This document shows positions 37,965 through 47,531 of a stretch of DNA of 64,000 nucleotides, piece by piece. Position 1 is the stretch's first letter. Every line of letters starts with the position of its first letter. This DNA is from Leptolyngbya sp. NIES-2104. Lineage in GTDB: Bacteria; Cyanobacteriota; Cyanobacteriia; Leptolyngbyales; Leptolyngbyaceae. Location of the stretch: NCBI RefSeq assembly GCF_001485215.1, contig NZ_BBWW01000001.1, positions 868,001-932,000 of the forward strand, read 5' to 3'. The notes below the pieces were generated by a model that saw nothing but the letters and a program-made list of their open reading frames with translations, ran no database searches and had not been told where the DNA came from. The translations under genes and the position numbers were made by a program.

Positions 37965-39938
37965 TCATTCATTTTGATGCTCGTTGATTAATGCTTGAAA
38001 GCGATCGTCGCTGCGAATAATGTCGAAAGCTGAATTTATTTTTGCCCGTTGTCGCTGTTCTGCATTAAGAATAAAAGATGTCCTGAGATTTTCAATAGCT
38101 AACTCAACGTTATTTTGCAAAGCATAGCAACGAGCTTTGTTAAACCAGGCTACGTGATAGTTGGGTTTGTGACTAACTGCCTGATCATAACTTGCGATTG
38201 CCTCGTCGTAACAGTTCAGCTTGATAAGTGCATTACCGCGACTATTCCAAGCTTGGTGATAATCAGATTTGTGTTTAATGGCTTCATCAAAACTTGCAAT
38301 TGCTTCCTCGTAACGTTCTAATGCCGCGAGTGCCATTCCGCGAAAATACCACGCATAGTGGTCATCGGATTTGTATTTAATGGCTTTGTCAAAACTCGTA
38401 ATTGCTTCCTCGTAACGTTCTAATGCCGCGAATGCCATTCCGCGGTACCACCAAGTGTCACAGTCTCGCGGTTTACATTTGAGTATTTCATTGAAACTAG
38501 TGTTTGCATCCTCGTAACGTTTCAGTTCTCTAAGAGCATAGCCACAATTAAAGAATTCGGAGACTAGAAATACTTGGGGATACGTCGTTTTACCAACACT
38601 AGCAAGTCTCTTCAACGCTAAAGGAATATATTGCTCTACGTCAACTTGATGACCCTTTGCTTCAATCTGTCCATCCCTCGGCTTCAGAATCTTCTCGGAT
38701 TCAATTAGGAATCCTAATGCCGAACAAAGCCCTATCATTTTCGATATCCGTTTGATACCGCGTTGGCGAATAAACAGTTCTGCCGTTGCTAAGACCTGTA
38801 ATGGTATTAGCCTTAAATTCATTATTCGCAGCACTTCGATAGCATCATAAACATATTGGGATTCCCGATAGCGTTTTACAGCATTGTTGTACCGCAGCCG
38901 CCACGTTCGATCAAGCGTTTCAGAAAGTCCTTCTATACTCACAACTGATTCTTGATTCTTAGCCGTGCGTAGGTTTTCAACAATATTGCGAAACGTTCCA
39001 TCATTTTTGCGTGCAATTTGCGAAAACTCTTCGGTCTTAGCTCTCAGATGTGCTGCCGTAACACGATCGCTTAATAACTGCACGATCGCCTCATCCGAAG
39101 GTGCTTCAAGTTCATATTGACGAAACCGCTTCCAGAAATCAGAGTACTTGTCCAACTGCAATTTCTCGATTTCGCTCAGTTCATGTGGTCGATCAGGATG
39201 ACGATCGCTTTCATTTCGTGCTGTTGCAATCACCCGCACCTCATTACGGCATTCGCGCTCAAAAAATGCGATCGTTCTCAGCAAGCGCTCTTGTACTGGC
39301 ACTCTCAACGGTTGAGCCGGATCATCTGCATCTTTCGGAATTTCTCGCGGATTGCCCGGATGAACCCAGCGATTAAGATCATCTAAGAAAAATAACAGTT
39401 TTGAATTTGGATGAAGTTCGGACGGAAATTTCCGAGGCTCATCCAGCCATTCTTCAGACTTATCAGCTAAATTCAGAATCGTCCATCCTTCGTCGTTTAG
39501 TACCTTCGCTAATTGTGTGGCTTCCCGCGTTTTTCCCAATCCTGTCCGCCCTAAAATTAAGACCCACGGTTTCTCTTCAAAGGCACGTTCTAGTTCTTGG
39601 CGAACATTACGATCGGGCTGTCGCTGTAAGTAAGGAATGTTTGCGTCTGCCAGAGGATCTTTCTCGTCTGCCAGAGGACCGTTCCTGTTACTTCCTGGCA
39701 TGAGTTGTTCTAGAACGCTATTACTATTAGGTTGAATGATTTCAAACGGAAAATCACCAGAGGGAATTTCACGATGTCGCTTCTGTTTCAATCGTTGCTG
39801 TCGATGGTTTAGCCAAGGCAACACAATATTAACTAAAATAATCCCAAGAAGAGTAACAATGACAGCAAGCAACGGTGTGATAGTTTTCCAGGAATCTGCT
39901 TGCTCCGTAATCTGCTTGAAGAAATCGAATCTAAGCAT
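37965..39938 (-). CDS. Membrane-anchored P-loop NTPase with C-terminal TPR repeats (STAND-like)
   Basis: Protein of 657 residues. One transmembrane helix (about 20-43), a P-loop NTPase domain with Walker A GRTGLGKT (130-137) and Walker B LLFFLDDLNRW (181-191), a helical middle part (about 350-460) with no recognised motif, and five or so tetratricopeptide repeats from about 470 to 630 (units like AWYFRGMALAALERYEEA). The order NTPase then repeats matches STAND ATPases, which in bacteria include defence and signalling proteins. No nuclease or protease effector domain is visible, so a defence role is only a possibility. It stands alone, with an XRE gene upstream. Confidence 0.85.
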   Translation of the reverse strand: MLRFDFFKQITEQADSWKTITPLLAVIVTLLGIILVNIVLPWLNHRQQRLKQKRHREIPSGDFPFEIIQPNSNSVLEQLMPGSNRNGPLADEKDPLADANIPYLQRQPDRNVRQELERAFEEKPWVLILGRTGLGKTREATQLAKVLNDEGWTILNLADKSEEWLDEPRKFPSELHPNSKLLFFLDDLNRWVHPGNPREIPKDADDPAQPLRVPVQERLLRTIAFFERECRNEVRVIATARNESDRHPDRPHELSEIEKLQLDKYSDFWKRFRQYELEAPSDEAIVQLLSDRVTAAHLRAKTEEFSQIARKNDGTFRNIVENLRTAKNQESVVSIEGLSETLDRTWRLRYNNAVKRYRESQYVYDAIEVLRIMNLRLIPLQVLATAELFIRQRGIKRISKMIGLCSALGFLIESEKILKPRDGQIEAKGHQVDVEQYIPLALKRLASVGKTTYPQVFLVSEFFNCGYALRELKRYEDANTSFNEILKCKPRDCDTWWYRGMAFAALERYEEAITSFDKAIKYKSDDHYAWYFRGMALAALERYEEAIASFDEAIKHKSDYHQAWNSRGNALIKLNCYDEAIASYDQAVSHKPNYHVAWFNKARCYALQNNVELAIENLRTSFILNAEQRQRAKINSAFDIIRSDDRFQALINEHQNE

Positions 39939-40039
39939 ATCGAAGAGTTGAGGGCTATGCGGCGATTTTAATTACTACAAAACGAAATGTCGAGATTGTT
40001 TGGTATCAAATTAGACGCAGTTTGTTTCTTCAATCTCGA

Positions 40040-40183
40040 CTATACGCTTGTGAAAAGCTGAGATCGCTCCCTCAAATTCTCTAATTGTCTGAGCATTTGC
40101 GGTAAATCGTGAGCGTTTGCTGCGACCGCGCGTTCAATGAATGAAAGAACTCTTGCCGCCATTGATATCGTTTGTTCTTTCAT
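40040..40183 (-). CDS. Possible small protein downstream of XRE regulator
   Basis: Short frame of 47 residues from MKEQTISMAARVLSFIERAV; the frame is open to 40294, overlapping the XRE gene out of frame. Composition is helical and amphipathic. No ribosome-binding site was seen, and I cannot confirm that it is real. If expressed, it would lie in the same unit as the XRE gene. Confidence 0.3.
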   Translation of the reverse strand: MKEQTISMAARVLSFIERAVAANAHDLPQMLRQLENLRERSQLFTSV

Positions 40184-40238
40184 TAAGAGCGTTTGAACGA
40201 TCGCAGAAAACGTCGATCGCTTCTCAGTCAATCCAGCT

Positions 40239-40460
40239 TCATTCTTCAAGAATCTCGACGAGTTCTTCAACACTGACCCCCAACACACGCGCAATCTTGA
40301 TCAGCGCTACGACATCCGCCATCGACATCTCATCAGTACGGGCATAGCTTTTAACGGTGTTGTAATTTACGCCTGAGCGATCAGCGATTTCTTTCAGCTT
40401 CAAATTCTGTTCCTTAGCTAATTCGCGGATTCGCACACGAAACAAACTCGTTCTTGACAC
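40239..40460 (-). CDS. XRE/Cro-family HTH transcriptional regulator
   Basis: Single HTH domain of 73 residues. The helix-turn-helix reads LKEIADRSGVNYNTVKSYAR, followed by MADVVALIKIARVLGVSVEELV. Start is GTG. A possible minus-strand promoter (TTGAAC at 40490-40495, TGATAT at 40468-40473, 16-base spacer) would give a nearly leaderless transcript. It is divergent from the small gene at 40564. Target unknown; similar proteins act as antitoxins or phage-type repressors. Confidence 0.85.
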   Translation of the reverse strand: MSRTSLFRVRIRELAKEQNLKLKEIADRSGVNYNTVKSYARTDEMSMADVVALIKIARVLGVSVEELVEILEE

Positions 40461-40498
40461 AGGCGAAATATCACCTTTTAATGAAGAGTGTTCAAGCA

Positions 40499-40537
40499 GC
40501 GATCGCTCCTCGGTCTGGACAACTCAAGAGCGATCGC
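40499..40537. promoter_or_regulatory. Inverted repeat between XRE gene and small gene
   Basis: GCGATCGCTC (40499-40508) and GAGCGATCGC (40528-40537) are perfect 10-base arms 19 bases apart between two divergent genes. It could be an operator for the XRE protein, but the arms are built on HIP1 octamers, which are frequent here by chance. Confidence 0.3.
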
Positions 40538-40563
40538 CAAATCTCACAATGGAGACAGACATT

Positions 40564-40770
40564 ATGATACCAGTCGAACCCTCGATCAGCGCGGGTTTCA
40601 ATTATTCTGTGCAACTTCATCCCTGGTGCATTATTCGACTTTTGCCAAACTTGCAGCGCAGCGTGGTTCAGCGATTTCGGAAGCGATCAGAGGCTGAGGA
40701 ATATCTCAAAGCACTGAAGCGATTACTGCCAGAGGCGAGTCATCAAATCGTGTTTGACCCGAACTTGTAA
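40564..40770 (+). CDS. Small hypothetical cyanobacterial protein
   Basis: Protein of 68 residues with the pattern [18 protein letters not shown]...[20 protein letters not shown], which looks conserved in cyanobacteria but has no known role. A GGAG box 9 bases before the ATG at 40564 supports this start over the ATG at 40549. No membrane segment. Confidence 0.6.
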   Translation: MIPVEPSISAGFNYSVQLHPWCIIRLLPNLQRSVVQRFRKRSEAEEYLKALKRLLPEASHQIVFDPNL

Positions 40771-40903
40771 AGCGAAAGGGCGATATGAGATCGCCCGCTT
40801 AACGAAATTCAATCTTGAATGCTACCGATCGAACCCGCGAACCCAGTATCGTTTGGATAGGAGACACCTCCGATTCTGTCTTAGATACTTTGAAATAAAC
40901 GCG

Positions 40904-42874
40904 ATGTCACAACCGACGATCGAATCAATCCTACAAGAAGACCGCCTCTTCCCACCCAGTGCGGAATTTTCACGAAGCGCCCGCATCAAAAGCTTAGAAG
41001 AATACCAAGCGCTCTACGATCGAGCCAAAGCCGATCCGCTCAAGTTCTGGTCAGAATTAGCAGAACAAGAACTTCACTGGTTTCAACATTGGGACACGGT
41101 TCTCGACTGGAGCAATCCGCCCTTCGCGAAATGGTTTGTCAATGGCAAAATCAATCTTTCTTATAACTGTCTCGATCGACATCTCGAAACCAAAGGCAAT
41201 AAACCCGCGATCGTTTGGGAAGGTGAACCCGGAGACTCGAAAACGCTCTCTTATGCTGAGCTGCATCAAGAAGTGTGCAAGTTCGCGAACGTGCTGAAAA
41301 GCTTAGGAGTCAAGAAAGGCGACGGCGTTGGGATTTATATGCCGATGGTTCCCGAAGCCGCGATCGCAATGCTTGCTTGTGCCCGAATCGGTGCGCCTCA
41401 CTCAGTTGTGTTTGGTGGATTTAGTGCCGAGGCATTACGCGATCGATTAGTGGATGCCGAAGTGAAAGTCGTTGTCACCGCAGATGGGGGATGGCGTAAA
41501 GATGCGATCGTGCCACTCAAACCGCAAGTTGATAAGGCGCTCTCTGAAGGAACTACTGCGGTTGAAAAAGTTGTCGTGGTGAAACGGACGGAGCAGGAAA
41601 TTGCGATGGAAAGCGATCGTGATTTCTGGTGGCATGACCTCGAAAAAGATGCCTCTACCGATTGTCCGGCTGAACCAATGGACAGTGAAGATATGCTGTT
41701 CATTCTCTATACTTCCGGTAGTACTGGAAAACCCAAAGGCGTCGTTCACACCACGGGTGGCTACAATCTTTACGCTCACATGACCGCTCAGTGGATTTTT
41801 GATCTGCAAGAAGACGATGTGTATTGGTGTACTGCTGACGTGGGTTGGATCACCGGACATAGCTACGTTGTTTATGGTCCGCTCTCGAATGGTGCGACAA
41901 CAGTCATGTACGAAGGTGCACCGCGTGGATCGAATCCAGGATGCTTTTGGGATGTGATCCAAAAGCATAAAGTCTCAGTCTTCTATACGGCTCCAACTGC
42001 GATTCGTGCCTTTATCAAAATGGGCGACGAACATCCGAACTCACGCGATCTTTCTTCGCTGCGACTGCTCGGAACCGTGGGCGAACCGATCAATCCTGAA
42101 GCCTGGATGTGGTATCACAGCGTAATTGGGAAAGAACATTGCCCGATCGTAGATACCTGGTGGCAAACCGAAACAGGCGGAATCATGATCACGCCGCTCC
42201 CTGGTGCAACGCCGACAAAACCTGGATCTGCAACCCTGCCATTTCCTGGAATTCTTGCCGATGTGGTCGATCTCGATGGCAATTCTGTGCCTGCAAATGA
42301 AGGAGGATATTTAGCGGTTCGTCATCCTTGGCCCGGAATGATGCGAACGGTTTATAAAGATCCCGATCGCTTTCGTAAAACGTACTGGGAACACATTCCC
42401 CCTCAAGACGGTAACTACATCTACTTTGCAGGTGATGGAGCCAGACGCGATCAAGATGGCTACTTCTGGGTGATGGGTCGCGTCGATGATGTGATCAACG
42501 TTGCTGGACACCGTTTAGGCACGATGGAAGTCGAATCAGCGTTAGTGTCTCATCCTGCCGTGGCAGAAGCCGCAGTCGTTGGAAAGCCTGATGAAATCAA
42601 AGGTCAAGATATCGTTGCCTTTGTGACTTTGGAAGGAACACACCAACCGAGTGAAGATCTAGCAAAAGAGTTGAAAAAACACGTTGTCAATGAGATTGGC
42701 GCGATCGCTCGTCCGGGTGAAATCCGATTTGCGGATGCACTCCCGAAAACACGATCGGGTAAAATCATGCGCCGACTCTTGCGCGATCTTGCTGCCGGAA
42801 ATGAGATTTCTGGCGATACTTCAACGCTTGAGGATCGCAGTGTTTTAGAAAAACTGCGGGCTGAGGGATCATAA
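40904..42874 (+). CDS. acs: Acetyl-coenzyme A synthetase
   Basis: AMP-forming ligase of 656 residues that makes acetyl-CoA from acetate. Motifs: the phosphate-binding loop [23 protein letters not shown], and the C-terminal [11 protein letters not shown] whose Lys is the usual acetylation control site. The N-terminal ACAS_N region starts at [15 protein letters not shown]. The frame is open to 40754, but that part has no homology feel. It ends at a palindromic sequence shared with the convergent hydrolase gene. Confidence 0.96.
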   Translation: MSQPTIESILQEDRLFPPSAEFSRSARIKSLEEYQALYDRAKADPLKFWSELAEQELHWFQHWDTVLDWSNPPFAKWFVNGKINLSYNCLDRHLETKGNKPAIVWEGEPGDSKTLSYAELHQEVCKFANVLKSLGVKKGDGVGIYMPMVPEAAIAMLACARIGAPHSVVFGGFSAEALRDRLVDAEVKVVVTADGGWRKDAIVPLKPQVDKALSEGTTAVEKVVVVKRTEQEIAMESDRDFWWHDLEKDASTDCPAEPMDSEDMLFILYTSGSTGKPKGVVHTTGGYNLYAHMTAQWIFDLQEDDVYWCTADVGWITGHSYVVYGPLSNGATTVMYEGAPRGSNPGCFWDVIQKHKVSVFYTAPTAIRAFIKMGDEHPNSRDLSSLRLLGTVGEPINPEAWMWYHSVIGKEHCPIVDTWWQTETGGIMITPLPGATPTKPGSATLPFPGILADVVDLDGNSVPANEGGYLAVRHPWPGMMRTVYKDPDRFRKTYWEHIPPQDGNYIYFAGDGARRDQDGYFWVMGRVDDVINVAGHRLGTMEVESALVSHPAVAEAAVVGKPDEIKGQDIVAFVTLEGTHQPSEDLAKELKKHVVNEIGAIARPGEIRFADALPKTRSGKIMRRLLRDLAAGNEISGDTSTLEDRSVLEKLRAEGS

Positions 42875-42879
42875 ATAAA

Positions 42880-42912
42880 AGAGTGCGATCGCATTATTCG
42901 CGATCGCACTCT
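42880..42912 (-). terminator. Hairpin between convergent acs and hydrolase genes
   Basis: Perfect 13-base arms, 42880-42892 and 42900-42912, with a 7-base loop. On the minus strand the hairpin is followed by TTTATTTA, so it best serves the hydrolase gene; the loop contains that gene's stop codon. Confidence 0.65.
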
Positions 42913-43691
42913 TGCTCCACTAAAAACTCATGCTCTTTCAAAATCTGATACAAATTCACATCAGTTTCGAGTAAGCAGGTATGTCCGCTATTTGGTAAAA
43001 CAACGACTTCAGCATTTTGAAATGCCGCTTTGAGTCGATATCCCTCAACTAATGATGGCAACAATCGATCTTTTCCGCTTGCCAAAATCAATGTTGGAGT
43101 CGTTAGCGATCGCAGTTCTTCCACCGGAACCTCAAACTGATGCAGTAAATCCATTCGCCAAGTTGAAGTGGCTTGCGGAACTGATTTCACCGCTTCGACT
43201 AACGCTTGTCGATCAAGCGGCGCAATCTTATCAAATGCGGCTAGTAACGGTAAGAAAGAAAGCGACGACCATTGATAAAGAAACAGGGGTAAATGGCGGC
43301 TCAGTTGCGCTCCCCAACCGATCCAAGGTCTACGATTAAACGATGAAGCCGCATTCACGAGAATTAATCGATCGAATAAATCCGGTGCCATCGATGCCAC
43401 CTTCATTGCCAAACAGCCCCCGAACGATTCACCACACAGATAAACCGATCGATCTTCGTCTCCGTTCATTTCAGTCTTAACGAGATCGATTACTCGCTGC
43501 GCCAAATCCTCCCAATTCGTCAAATCGTCCGGCGGAATCGCCAAACATCGCACATCGAAACCTGCCTCTAATCCAGCCGTTTGTGCTCTGAGCAATTGCC
43601 CTGTACCATCCATTCCTGGCAGAAACACAAAGAGCGGGAACTGCGGGCGGAGGGCTTTCGGAGTCAGGAAGCAAGGAGAACTTTGAATCAT
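42894..43691 (-). CDS. Alpha/beta hydrolase of phytyl-ester-synthase type (esterase half)
   Basis: Hydrolase of 265 residues. The start FPLFVFLPGMDGTGQLLR resembles the esterase half of the plant phytyl ester synthase family. Nucleophile elbow LCGESFGGCLAM (Ser near 90), acid in ASGKDRLLP and His in NSGHTCLLE complete the triad. In plants and in cyanobacterial proteins such as Synechocystis Slr2103, this half is fused to an acyltransferase that makes phytyl or similar esters. Here the acyltransferase is a separate gene 3 bases upstream, so the pair may act as a split enzyme. The substrate is inferred. Confidence 0.85.
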   Translation of the reverse strand: MIQSSPCFLTPKALRPQFPLFVFLPGMDGTGQLLRAQTAGLEAGFDVRCLAIPPDDLTNWEDLAQRVIDLVKTEMNGDEDRSVYLCGESFGGCLAMKVASMAPDLFDRLILVNAASSFNRRPWIGWGAQLSRHLPLFLYQWSSLSFLPLLAAFDKIAPLDRQALVEAVKSVPQATSTWRMDLLHQFEVPVEELRSLTTPTLILASGKDRLLPSLVEGYRLKAAFQNAEVVVLPNSGHTCLLETDVNLYQILKEHEFLVEQECDRE

Positions 43692-43694
43692 GAT

Positions 43695-44417
43695 CTAAAA
43701 AGGTCTTTGATCTAACAGTGTCTTAATTTCAGTTTGGGCACGATCGACCAGTTCAACAACCGCCTTTTTCGCGTACTTTCCTTGATAGTCAGCACGTTGA
43801 GCCGGAGTGATCCAAATCGGATGTCCAATAAGTATATTTACTCTCTGATACCAAACTAGCGGATGCCAGCCCTCTTGGTCAAATAACGGCTCCGTAGGAT
43901 CAAAGAAACTCAGGACTTTTAACGGGATCGCAGAACTAATCGTTTCTTGCTGCGGTGAAATTGCGATCGGGAGAATGGCTAAATTCTCGATCGGTGCTCT
44001 CAATGCCAAATGAGCAAATCCCCGATGAAACTCGCCCATATGATTCGGTTTCGGTGGCTGCACCATTGGCAACGTGCCTTCAGGAAAAACGCCCACTGCT
44101 TGTCGAGATTTCAACAGGTCGATCGCTTGATGAAAAAAACTACTCTGCCGATGTTTGTCGCTATCTAAGGGAAAACACCCTAATTGCGTCACGATCTCAC
44201 GCATGACCGGAACCTGTCCCATGTAATGATGACAAGCAAATCGAATGGGACGACTGATCGCACTCATCAGCAGCAGTGCATCCATGACACTTCGATGATT
44301 ACTCACAACCAGCAGCGAAGAATTTTTCGGAACGCGATCGCAGTGATACGAATACGTCCGAGTACCCGCGCTCATCAGCATCAACTGGGAAACCTGAAGG
44401 GGAGACAAACCTGGCAT
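43695..44417 (-). CDS. PlsC-type lysophospholipid acyltransferase
   Basis: LPLAT/AGPAT-type acyltransferase of 240 residues. Motif I reads SNHRSVMDALLL, with Arg in the NHxSxxD core as NHRSVMD; motif III is VGVFPEGTLPM. It lacks the hydrophobic N-terminal segment of full PlsC, so it is probably peripheral. It precedes the alpha/beta hydrolase by 3 bases; the two together recall the fused phytyl-ester/wax synthase architecture. The acceptor may be phytol, diacylglycerol or a lysolipid. Confidence 0.88.
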   Translation of the reverse strand: MPGLSPLQVSQLMLMSAGTRTYSYHCDRVPKNSSLLVVSNHRSVMDALLLMSAISRPIRFACHHYMGQVPVMREIVTQLGCFPLDSDKHRQSSFFHQAIDLLKSRQAVGVFPEGTLPMVQPPKPNHMGEFHRGFAHLALRAPIENLAILPIAISPQQETISSAIPLKVLSFFDPTEPLFDQEGWHPLVWYQRVNILIGHPIWITPAQRADYQGKYAKKAVVELVDRAQTEIKTLLDQRPF

Positions 44418-44558
44418 GAACCTTACGATCTCAAGTGCAGAACGACTCTATATATTTATGAATCAGATTGACTCACGCCAACCATTGTCTTAAGACACAG
44501 ATGAAGTAGGAAACCCTCTTATTGTAAAGCGATCGTTTCAACTTCCAAACGCAAAAAA

Positions 44559-44582
44559 GCACCTCTTAACCATAAGAGGTGC
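44559..44582 (-). terminator. Intrinsic terminator of the PEP-CTERM gene
   Basis: GCACCTCTTA (44559-44568) pairs perfectly with TAAGAGGTGC (44573-44582) around a 4-base loop; on the minus strand a run of six T follows. It lies 44 bases after the PEP-CTERM stop. Confidence 0.85.
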
Positions 44583-44625
44583 AACCGACGGGAGTTTCTA
44601 GGCGTAACTAAATCTGTCTGCCAGA

Positions 44626-45345
44626 TTATTCTACTTGTGCCTGAGTCCGGCGCTTGAGCAACAACGCACCGCCCGCCGCCATCAAGCCCAGAACCGCAGT
44701 CGGCTCAGGAACTTTTCTCGGATCAGCCGTGTTGAACGAGTGGTTATCCGACTCAAAGCCACCGTTACCAGTTTGAGTGATCACGATGCGGTCGAAGATA
44801 TCCGATTTGTTGTCTGCATAGAAGTGCAGATAGCCATTTCCTTCACCGTAATGCTGGTCTGCTCTCACAGGAGCCACCGGATTTACATCCTCAGTTGAGA
44901 AAGATTTGACCAAGCGATCGCCTTTGAAGAACGAGAAGACGTTTCCAGAGCTAATTGCGCCCCAGTTCATGCCGAAGTAGTTCAGCGCTTTTTCGAGTTG
45001 GATTGTCACACTGCCGCCCTGAAATACTGCGAGATAGCTACCGTCGTTGATTTCTCCCTCTGCTCCTGCGGGCGACCAGCGATCAGCACGAACGCTGCTG
45101 ATTCCTGCGTTCTCAAACGTGTATCTTGCGAATCCGGTTGTCGGTGCTGAACCGGAATTGAAGTCGATCGTTTTCGTTCCGGGATTCTTCCAGAAGTCGG
45201 AATATGCACCTTGATTTGTGACACCGTTGGGACCCGCGACCCCACGAGTGATGTTGAACGAAATCGCTTGAGCGGAACCCGCTTGACTGAGAGCCGCGAT
45301 CGCAGAAATCGCGACGACTGAACAAAAACCTTTGATGAATTTCAT
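44626..45345 (-). CDS. Exported PEP-CTERM sorting-domain protein
   Basis: Secreted protein of 239 residues with a signal peptide (about 1-27, ending QAQA) and a C-terminal PEP-CTERM sorting tail: VPEPTAVLGLMAAGGALLL then KRRTQ. The tail is recognised by an exosortase, which is not in this window. The middle is a beta-rich domain (about 30-200) with YTFENAGISSVRADRW and FDRIVITQTGNGGF, similar to many cyanobacterial surface proteins of unknown role. An intrinsic terminator follows the gene. Confidence 0.88.
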   Translation of the reverse strand: MKFIKGFCSVVAISAIAALSQAGSAQAISFNITRGVAGPNGVTNQGAYSDFWKNPGTKTIDFNSGSAPTTGFARYTFENAGISSVRADRWSPAGAEGEINDGSYLAVFQGGSVTIQLEKALNYFGMNWGAISSGNVFSFFKGDRLVKSFSTEDVNPVAPVRADQHYGEGNGYLHFYADNKSDIFDRIVITQTGNGGFESDNHSFNTADPRKVPEPTAVLGLMAAGGALLLKRRTQAQVE

Positions 45346-45866
45346 ACTGTTGTCTTGCAGACTAACTCTATGCCGCTATTATTCGTCCGCAGTCATGGCA
45401 AACCTTTGAGAAAAAGTACGGAACTTTCAGGTGAATGGCTTTTATAAACGGTGGATTAAGACTGAGGCGAATCCTCCGTATGTTTCACATGGGTTTCTAA
45501 GAAAGTTCAATAAATTTACGGTGCTTTTTCGCGAAATCAAAGGTCATTGATCGTTCTCACACGGTTCGATCTCGTAACCCTACTCAGATTGAAACGAGCA
45601 CGATCAGGCTTTAAGCAAACCCATACAAGCAATTTCTCAGAACTGCGAACTTCATCAGTGTTACGGAGGCTATTCCACAAGTTGCGAATTCGCATTCAAG
45701 CCGTTTTGATTGCAGAATTTAAGATTTGATGACGTGTCTTGCACAGCGTTGCTGGTTAGAATGAGAGACGAGTTTCGATCCCGATCGCGTTCGTTGTTCT
45801 AAAAATCCAGTAAAACCCCTGCCCGGATTGATGTACTAGCTTACAGGGGTCAGCTTTAAACTATTT
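45346..45866. other. Intergenic region between PEP-CTERM gene and metG
   Basis: About 520 bases with both divergent promoters. A pair ACCCCTG (45815-45821) and CAGGGGT (45844-45850) lies 17-52 bases before the metG start and may fold in its leader. No other structure or coding sequence is convincing. Confidence 0.45.
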
Positions 45867-47462
45867 ATGACCTTATCTCTAGAAAAGCCCAACTTTGCTC
45901 TCACAACCCCGCTGTATTACGTGAATGATTTGCCTCACATTGGGAGTGCTTATCCAACGATCGCAGCGGATGCAATGGCGCGATTTCAACGCTTACTTGG
46001 AAAGCCTGTTCGATTTGTGACCGGAAGCGACGAACACGGACAGAAAATTCAGCGCACAGCGGAAAGTTTGGGACGCAAACCGCAAGAACATTGTGATTTA
46101 GTCGTCGAAGGATTTAAGCGACTGTGGACACAGTTGGATATTCAATACGATCGCTTTATTCGCACGACTGAAGAACGACATCATGCGATCGTCAAAGAGT
46201 TTTTCCAACGAGTTTGGGATAACGGTGATATCTATCTCAGTCAACAAAAAGGGTGGTACTGCGTCTCTTGTGAAGAGTTCAAAGAAGAGCGCGAACTGTT
46301 AGAAGGAAATCGCTGTTCAATTCACACGACTAAAGAAGTGGAATGGCGGGATGAAGAAAATTATTTCTTTAGGCTTTCTAACTATCAAGAGAAATTAGAA
46401 AAGCTTTATGCTGAACATCCAGAATTCATTGAGCCAGACATTCGGCGCAATGAAGTTCTAAGTTTCGTGAGCCAAGGACTGAGAGACTTTTCTGTTTCAC
46501 GAGTGAATTTTGACTGGGGATTTCCGATTCCAACTGATCCGAAACATACCATCTATGTTTGGTTTGATGCTCTGCTCGGATACATCACGGCATTGTTAGA
46601 CCCAGATCAAGAACCAACGCTAGAAAATGCAACTTCTAAATGGTATCCGTTCAATGTTCACATCATTGGAAAGGACATTCTTCGTTTTCATGCGGTCTAT
46701 TTTCCTGCGATGTTGATGTCAGCAGGATTGCCACTGCCCTATAAAGTATTTGGGCATGGATTTCTGGTTCGCGATGGCGTGAAGATGGGCAAAAGTAGCG
46801 GAAACGCGATCGATCCTGTCGCTTTAGTCGAGCGCTATGGAGTCGATGCCTTTCGATACTATTTCCTCAAAGGAATCGAATTTGGACGCGATGGCGTGTT
46901 TGATGAAACGCGCTTTGTCGATATGTGTAATGCTGACCTCGCGGACGGGTTCGGAAACTTGTTGAATCGATCACTCGGATTGATTCACAAAAACAGTGGG
47001 GGTGTGGTTCCTGATGTTGAAATTTCTGAAGATCATCCACTCCGATCGATCGCAGAAGGATTAAGCGATCGAGTCGCGAATGCGTATGATTCACTCGCAT
47101 TTAATGTCGCTTGCGAAGAAGTTTTAACGCTGATTCGACTCGGTAACAAATACATTAACGAACAAGCTCCGTGGTCGCTGTACAAAGCAGGAAAAAATCA
47201 AGAAGCTGAAGAAGTTTTGTACGCAGTGCTGGAATCTGTTCGGTTAGCTGCGTATCTTTTGGCACCGATTATTCCCCGGACTAGCACCGCTGTTTATCAA
47301 CAATTAGGTCTGAATGTTGATTTTAATGACGCTAGTTTAATTGATGTGTCAATCACCTTCCCCAATCAAGCGAGATGGGGAATACTTCGAGCTAAACAAG
47401 CACTTCAAAAGCCTCAACCTGTCTTTCAAAAACTCGAACTTCCGGTCGAAAGTTCACCCTGA
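45867..47462 (+). CDS. metG: Methionyl-tRNA synthetase
   Basis: Charges tRNA-Met; 531 residues. Class I signatures are present: PHIGSAYPT near residue 24 (HIGH) and KMGKSSGN near 309 (KMSKS). The connective peptide has a Cys-rich zinc-type knuckle, YCVSCEEF and NRCSIH. The C-terminal tRNA-binding (EMAP-like) domain of the long form is absent. An inverted repeat in the leader may be regulatory, but no T-box or other riboswitch was recognised. Confidence 0.96.
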   Translation: MTLSLEKPNFALTTPLYYVNDLPHIGSAYPTIAADAMARFQRLLGKPVRFVTGSDEHGQKIQRTAESLGRKPQEHCDLVVEGFKRLWTQLDIQYDRFIRTTEERHHAIVKEFFQRVWDNGDIYLSQQKGWYCVSCEEFKEERELLEGNRCSIHTTKEVEWRDEENYFFRLSNYQEKLEKLYAEHPEFIEPDIRRNEVLSFVSQGLRDFSVSRVNFDWGFPIPTDPKHTIYVWFDALLGYITALLDPDQEPTLENATSKWYPFNVHIIGKDILRFHAVYFPAMLMSAGLPLPYKVFGHGFLVRDGVKMGKSSGNAIDPVALVERYGVDAFRYYFLKGIEFGRDGVFDETRFVDMCNADLADGFGNLLNRSLGLIHKNSGGVVPDVEISEDHPLRSIAEGLSDRVANAYDSLAFNVACEEVLTLIRLGNKYINEQAPWSLYKAGKNQEAEEVLYAVLESVRLAAYLLAPIIPRTSTAVYQQLGLNVDFNDASLIDVSITFPNQARWGILRAKQALQKPQPVFQKLELPVESSP

Positions 47463-47531
47463 GCGCACGATGAATGTTCGTTCCTTTTTTCTGTTCAAAA
47501 CCTTTCATAAAAAATTCTGAGGATAGCAACT

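Noticed and set aside
40499-40537. Firm operator of the XRE protein
   Set aside because: The arms are HIP1 octamers, so symmetry is expected by chance; kept only as a low-confidence note.
41447-41968. Minus-strand frame (173 codons) opposite acs
   Set aside because: Antisense shadow of acs with no family features.
45547-45729. Small plus-strand frame (60 codons) in the metG upstream region
   Set aside because: No ribosome-binding site or motif; composition looks like non-coding sequence.
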